A stretch of DNA of 44,665 bases. Source: Clostridia bacterium. Its GTDB lineage: Bacteria > Bacillota > Clostridia > Oscillospirales > Acutalibacteraceae. Below the pieces are notes generated by a model that searched no databases, had not been told where the DNA came from, and saw only the letters and a list, made by a program, of their open reading frames with translations. The first letter of the stretch is position 1, and each line of letters starts with the position of its first letter. Location: contig JAFQGI010000028.1 of the NCBI GenBank assembly GCA_017415515.1, forward strand, positions 1-44,665, read 5' to 3'. Positions 41,609 through 44,665 of this stretch are shown piece after piece. The translations under genes and the position numbers were made by a program.

Positions 41609-42163
41609 GTGAAACAGCAAAAGGATTACAAAAACAAGATCGTGACGATCCCCAATTTGCTTTCTCTTTTTCGGTTGTGTCTGATTCCCCTCATCGTGTG
41701 GCTGTACGTGGTGCGGGAAAACCCTCGCCTGACCCTGCTGGTGTTGGTGCTGTCGGGGCTGACGGATGTGGCAGACGGCATCATTGCCCGCCGTTGCGGT
41801 ATGGTGAGCGATTTCGGCAAAGCCTTTGATCCGGTGGCGGACAAACTCACCCAAATGGCGATGCTGTATTGTCTGGTGTCACGGTTTCCCCACATGCTGA
41901 TCTCTTTGGTGATGCTGGTGGTGAAAGAGGTCTTTTCCGGCGTGACGGCCCTTTTGACCATTCGCCGCACCGGTGAGGTGCAGGGGGCGGATTGGCACGG
42001 CAAGCTGACCACGGTGTTGCTGTATACGATGATGGGTGTGCATTTGTTGTGGTACAACATCCCCCACGGCCTGTCGGTGGCGATGACGGTGGTGTGTGAG
42101 GCGGCGATGGTGCTGTCACTGGTGTTGTATACCCTGCGCCATTGGCGCGCTATGAAAAAATAG
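41609..42163 (+). CDS. CDP-alcohol phosphatidyltransferase (PgsA/cardiolipin-synthase-like)
   Basis: A 184-residue membrane enzyme joining a CDP-activated lipid to an alcohol. The GTG at 41609 (VKQQKDYKNKIVTIPNLL) is preferred because AAGGAG lies 7 nt upstream. The family motif D-x2-DG-x2-AR-x8-G-x3-D-x3-D is complete (DVADGIIARR ... GKAFDPVADK), and NLLSLFRLCLIP is the usual start of PgsA-type proteins. Four to six membrane helices are expected. The product could be phosphatidylglycerophosphate or another phospholipid. It heads a three-gene lipid/membrane unit behind the hexamer array. Confidence 0.9.
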   Translation: MKQQKDYKNKIVTIPNLLSLFRLCLIPLIVWLYVVRENPRLTLLVLVLSGLTDVADGIIARRCGMVSDFGKAFDPVADKLTQMAMLYCLVSRFPHMLISLVMLVVKEVFSGVTALLTIRRTGEVQGADWHGKLTTVLLYTMMGVHLLWYNIPHGLSVAMTVVCEAAMVLSLVLYTLRHWRAMKK

Positions 42164-42174
42164 GGGGTTATCGA

Positions 42175-42885
42175 ATGGGACGAGGAGAAAAGGTGGCTCG
42201 CGTCGTCAGTCTGACGGCGGGGCTGTTGTTTGCAGTGTTTACCATAGGGATGCTGCTGGTGAGCGGGCGGTACGCAAGGCTGCCCATGGCGGTGCTGACG
42301 CCGCTGTTGCTGGCGGCGCCCCTTATTGTGGAGCGGTTGTTCCGTTGCCACGTGGCTTTGCCGGTGTATTTGTTCACCCTTTTTTATGCGGTGGGGCCGA
42401 TGTTGGGGCATTGCTATAATTTCTATTACCACATTCCGTGGTGGGATAAGATGCTGCACGTGTTCGGCGGCGTGACGTTTGCCCTGTTGGGGTTGTTTGT
42501 GTTCCAAAAGTTTGTGGATCCCGCCGGCAAAAAGCGGGTGATGGCGGCGGTGTTTGCCCTGTGCCTTTCCATGGCGGTGGCGGTGGCGTGGGAGTTCTGT
42601 GAATACGGCGCCGACACTTTTTTGGGCATGGATATGCAGGACGACACCGTGGTCACCCACATCACCTCCTATTTGCTGGACGGCGCCCCCGGAGAGGCCG
42701 GCACCATCGAGGAGATCACTGCCGTGACGGTCAACGGCAAGCCCCTGCCCGTGAAGGGGTATATCGACATCGGGCTCAACGACACCATGTGGGATATGCT
42801 GCTGGAAACCCTGGGCACGCTGGCGGTGGTGGGCTGGTTTGTGTGGGATAAAGGAAAACACGCTCCCTTTCGGAGTGTAGAATGA
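42175..42885 (+). CDS. YjdF/DUF2238-like membrane protein
   Basis: A 236-residue polytopic membrane protein. The start at 42175 is preceded by GGGGG, 7 nt away, and the gene lies 11 bp after the phosphatidyltransferase. The pattern YYHIPWWDKMLHVFGGV ... VAWEFCEYGADTFLGMDMQD ... LNDTMWDMLLETLGTLAVV resembles the YjdF/DUF2238 family, with conserved Asp, His and Glu in the membrane. The function of the family is unknown. Its place between two lipid enzymes suggests a lipid-related role. This is inferred. Confidence 0.72.
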   Translation: MGRGEKVARVVSLTAGLLFAVFTIGMLLVSGRYARLPMAVLTPLLLAAPLIVERLFRCHVALPVYLFTLFYAVGPMLGHCYNFYYHIPWWDKMLHVFGGVTFALLGLFVFQKFVDPAGKKRVMAAVFALCLSMAVAVAWEFCEYGADTFLGMDMQDDTVVTHITSYLLDGAPGEAGTIEEITAVTVNGKPLPVKGYIDIGLNDTMWDMLLETLGTLAVVGWFVWDKGKHAPFRSVE

Positions 42886-42911
42886 CAAGCAAGAAAAAAG
42901 GAGTGTTTCAA

Positions 42912-43784
42912 ATGGCGACGGGTTATGTGCTGTATAATCCACAGGCCGGCCACGACAACAGCAAGGAAGATCTTCAGTTGTTGGAGCTGGTGTTCCAAGA
43001 AGAGCTGGTTTTTATAGATGTGCATGACATGAAGGATTATCGGGTGTTTATACAGGGCTTGGCAGCGGAGGATTTTCTCGTTTTGGCCGGCGGCGACGGT
43101 ACCCTGAACCATTTTGCCAATGCCATCGACGGCATCGCGTTCGACAACGAGATCCTCTATTATCCCAGCGGAACGGGCAACGATTTTGCCTACGATCTGG
43201 GCTATGAACGGGAGTGTGCGCCCTTTTCGGCGGGACGCTATCTAAAAAACCTGCCCTCGGTGCAGGTGAGCGGAAAAACCTATCGCTTTGTCAACGGCGT
43301 GGGCTATGGCATTGACGGTTATTGCTGTCAGGAAGGGGATAAACGCAAGGCGTTGGGTAAAAAGGTGAATTATACCGCCATTGCCATAAAAGGTCTGCTG
43401 TTCCACTATAAGCCCACGGCGGCGACGGTGACGGTGGATGGGGTTTCTCACAGCTACGATAGGGTGTGGCTGGCCCCCACCATGAACGGTCGCTGCTATG
43501 GCGGCGGGATGATGCCCGCCCCCCACCAAGACCGCCTGGGGGAGGAGCGAACGCTGTCCACCCTGGTGTTTCACGGCAGCGGTAAGCTGAAAACGCTGCT
43601 GATGTTCCCCTCGCTGTTCAAGGGGGAACATCTTCGTTACATAAAACACGCCGAGGTGCTGACGGGGCACACCGTTACGGTGGCTTTTGATCGCCCTGTG
43701 GCTCTGCAGATCGATGGGGAGACCATCCCCAACGTGACGGCGTATACGGCCTGCTCCCCCGCGGTAGAGCGTGTGGCAGTGTGA
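42912..43784 (+). CDS. Diacylglycerol/lipid kinase (DAGK catalytic family, YegS/DgkB-like)
   Basis: A 290-residue soluble kinase that would phosphorylate diacylglycerol or a related lipid. The start at 42912 (MATGYVLYNPQAGHDN) has AAAAAGGAG upstream. An earlier ATG overlapping the previous stop lacks a ribosome site. The nucleotide-binding motif LAGGDGTLNHFANAI and the segment YYPSGTGNDFAYDLG are diagnostic. The C-terminal beta domain has NGVGYGIDGYC and the substrate-side GGGMMPAP. It recycles diacylglycerol to phosphatidate, feeding CDP-lipid synthesis by the first gene of the unit. Confidence 0.92.
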   Translation: MATGYVLYNPQAGHDNSKEDLQLLELVFQEELVFIDVHDMKDYRVFIQGLAAEDFLVLAGGDGTLNHFANAIDGIAFDNEILYYPSGTGNDFAYDLGYERECAPFSAGRYLKNLPSVQVSGKTYRFVNGVGYGIDGYCCQEGDKRKALGKKVNYTAIAIKGLLFHYKPTAATVTVDGVSHSYDRVWLAPTMNGRCYGGGMMPAPHQDRLGEERTLSTLVFHGSGKLKTLLMFPSLFKGEHLRYIKHAEVLTGHTVTVAFDRPVALQIDGETIPNVTAYTACSPAVERVAV

Positions 43785-43788
43785 ATGG

Positions 43789-43824
43789 AAAACGGTCTGT
43801 CCGATGGGACAGACCGTTTTTTAT
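43789..43824. terminator. Bidirectional terminator
   Basis: 14-bp stem AAAACGGTCTGTCC / GGACAGACCGTTTT with a 4-nt loop and T-run on the plus strand. It lies between the lipid kinase and the convergent XRE gene. Confidence 0.9.
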
Positions 43825-44066
43825 TAATGTATTTCCTGTTCCAGACCGCGAAACAGAGGGCTGTGAAAAAACGTTTCAATGGTGATGCCCAAACCATCGC
43901 ACAACTTTTGAATGGTGGAGACGGTGGTGCTGTGATTGCGCCCGCTGATGATGTTGTTGACGGTGGATTGCGTCACACCGCTCAATGTGCTCAATTTGTT
44001 AACGGAGATGTTTTCGGATTCGCACAGCTCCAATATGCGCAGTCGAACCGCTTCGCCAATGGTCAT
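43824..44066 (-). CDS. XRE-family HTH regulator, second XRE/SLOG pair
   Basis: An 80-residue single-domain regulator. The start at 44066 (MTIGEAVRLRILELC) has AAGGTGAT upstream. The earlier GTG lies within that ribosome site. The helix-turn-helix is ENISVNKLSTLSGVTQSTVNNIISG, followed by STIQKLCDGLGITIETFF. Divergent from a SLOG-like gene whose start is 91 bp away, the same arrangement as at 29.7-30.5 kb. Its sequence is only distantly related to the first XRE protein. Confidence 0.88.
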   Translation of the reverse strand: MTIGEAVRLRILELCESENISVNKLSTLSGVTQSTVNNIISGRNHSTTVSTIQKLCDGLGITIETFFHSPLFRGLEQEIH

Positions 44067-44106
44067 AGGGATCACCTTCTTTCCCTTCCATACTGACAGA
44101 AAAGCC

Positions 44107-44136
44107 TTGCAATAGTTACCTCTTTTGAGTTAAAAT
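44107..44136 (+). promoter_or_regulatory. Promoter of the second SLOG-like gene
   Basis: TTGCAA (44107-44112), 18-bp spacer, TAAAAT (44131-44136), with AAGGGGTG before the start codon at 44157. Confidence 0.65.
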
Positions 44137-44156
44137 AACCCAAAAGGGGTGATTTT

Positions 44157-44501
44157 ATGTCGGTGTGTTTTATGACGGGTCATGCAGAGGCGTCAAAAGA
44201 GTTATTGCCGCAGATTATGGAATTGGCACAACGATTGATTGAAAAATGGAATGTCACACAGTTTGTGGTAGGACACTATGGAAATTTTGATTGCTTAGCG
44301 GCACATGCAATTAAGCAGCTAAAACAAGATTATCCGCGTATTCAACTTATTTTGCTTTTGCCGTATTATTCTGCAGACCGAAGTCTGGAAATATCCAACG
44401 GATTTGACGGCTCTGTGTACCCAGAGGGATTGGAAAACGTTCCGTATCGATACGCCATTGTGAAAGCCAATCGGTTGGCGATAGACGGAGCTGATCACGT
44501 T
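44157..44501 (+). pseudogene. SLOG-like gene interrupted by a MITE
   Basis: Starts MSVCFMTGHAEASKELLPQ after AAGGGGTG. 115 native codons are followed by the MITE at 44503. The remaining frame encodes only repeat sequence and is open to the window edge. QFVVGHYGNFDCLAAHAI, a LILLLPYYSADRS strand and YAIVKANRLAIDGADHV parallel the 30072-30539 protein, where VERNRTMIEKSRFCVVYCRE and a further C-terminal strand follow. The last nucleotide-fold elements are therefore missing. Whether the fused protein is stable is unknown. AT-rich compared with its neighbours. Confidence 0.8.
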
Positions 44502-44502
44502 A

Positions 44503-44665
44503 GGGTGAGCAATCAAACCCGAATCCGCCGCAAAGCGGGATATTTCGGCGCTTTTTGCCTCGCTCGTGCTCGCAAGGCGCCAGCATTACTTCGCCCGATC
44601 GAAACAAAAATCCCTCGAAATCTCCTCGCTTTGCGGTCGGAGATTTTGAAAAGAGCAGATTTTTG
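44503..44665. mobile_element. MITE, copy 2, truncated by window edge
   Basis: Begins GGGTGAGCAATCAAAC right after TA (44501-44502). Its 163 visible bases match copy 1 (22460 downwards to about 22298) in opposite orientation with few differences, including CGCCGCAAAGCGGGATATTT and the later CTCCTCGCTTTGCGGTCG. About 110 bp should lie beyond the window. Confidence 0.88.

Overview
The window is GC-rich, densely coded DNA from a Gram-positive anaerobe, most likely an uncultured gut Clostridia of the Oscillospiraceae/Ruminococcaceae type. This is inferred from the Clostridia-type rnf order (C-D-G-E-A-B), the dnaK-dnaJ pair, many lipoproteins with Gram-positive signal peptides, a class A PBP, a BofC-like protein and the intergenic repeat families. 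I could run no database search, so the assignment is a judgement. No rRNA, tRNA or CRISPR array was recognised.

Layout. 1-2.7 kb: end of dnaK, then dnaJ. 3.1-6.2 kb: a TetR-family regulator and a secreted cysteine-rich repeat protein. 6.2-6.7 kb: non-coding repeats. 6.7-7.6 kb: an AT-rich lipoprotein with a duplicated domain. 7.7-9.0 kb: serS (minus). 9.1-19.4 kb: a minus-strand electron-transport region. It holds rnfC-rnfD-(double-FMN lipoprotein)-rnfG-rnfE-rnfA-rnfB-NusG_II-Gx, followed by a second unit of a two-repeat lipoprotein, the flavin transferase apbE and a DUF1622 membrane protein. Both units start at near-consensus promoters with a Rex-like operator (TTGTTAA-N4-TTAACAA type) just upstream of the -35 box, which suggests NADH/NAD+ control. 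19.5-25 kb: lysC, hom and a class A PBP (minus), with a MITE inserted exactly at the PBP stop codon. 25.2-29.4 kb: a BofC-like protein, a PrsA/SurA-like lipoprotein, a CofE-like protein and the stand-alone ATP-pyrophosphatase subunit of GMP synthase. 29.7-30.8 kb: an XRE regulator divergent from a SLOG-like gene, then a small protein. 31.1-37.1 kb: a 1991-residue secreted glycoside-hydrolase-like protein with several carbohydrate-binding-like modules, Cys-rich repeats and a C-terminal domain shared with the 3.9 kb protein. 37.2-38.9 kb: a NhaC-like antiporter. 38.9-43.8 kb: a DedA/VTT membrane protein, a two-component system, a CDP-alcohol phosphatidyltransferase, a YjdF-like membrane protein and a diacylglycerol-kinase-like enzyme. 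43.8 kb to the end: a second XRE/SLOG divergent pair whose SLOG gene is broken by a second copy of the MITE.

The strongest leads are these. (1) A possible phospholipid/membrane-stress regulon: hexamer arrays with strict 11-bp periodicity lie between the DedA gene and the response-regulator gene and again in front of the phosphatidyltransferase operon, with the same 9-bp distance to a -10-like hexamer at all three start regions. (2) Two independent XRE-SLOG divergent pairs, an undescribed-looking module. (3) Rex-like control of a flavin-rich Rnf cluster that carries two double-FMN RnfG paralogues. (4) A MITE with TA target duplication, 16-bp terminal inverted repeats and a reconstructable empty site. 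(5) A C-terminal domain shared by two large secreted Cys-rich proteins that have no other visible anchor.
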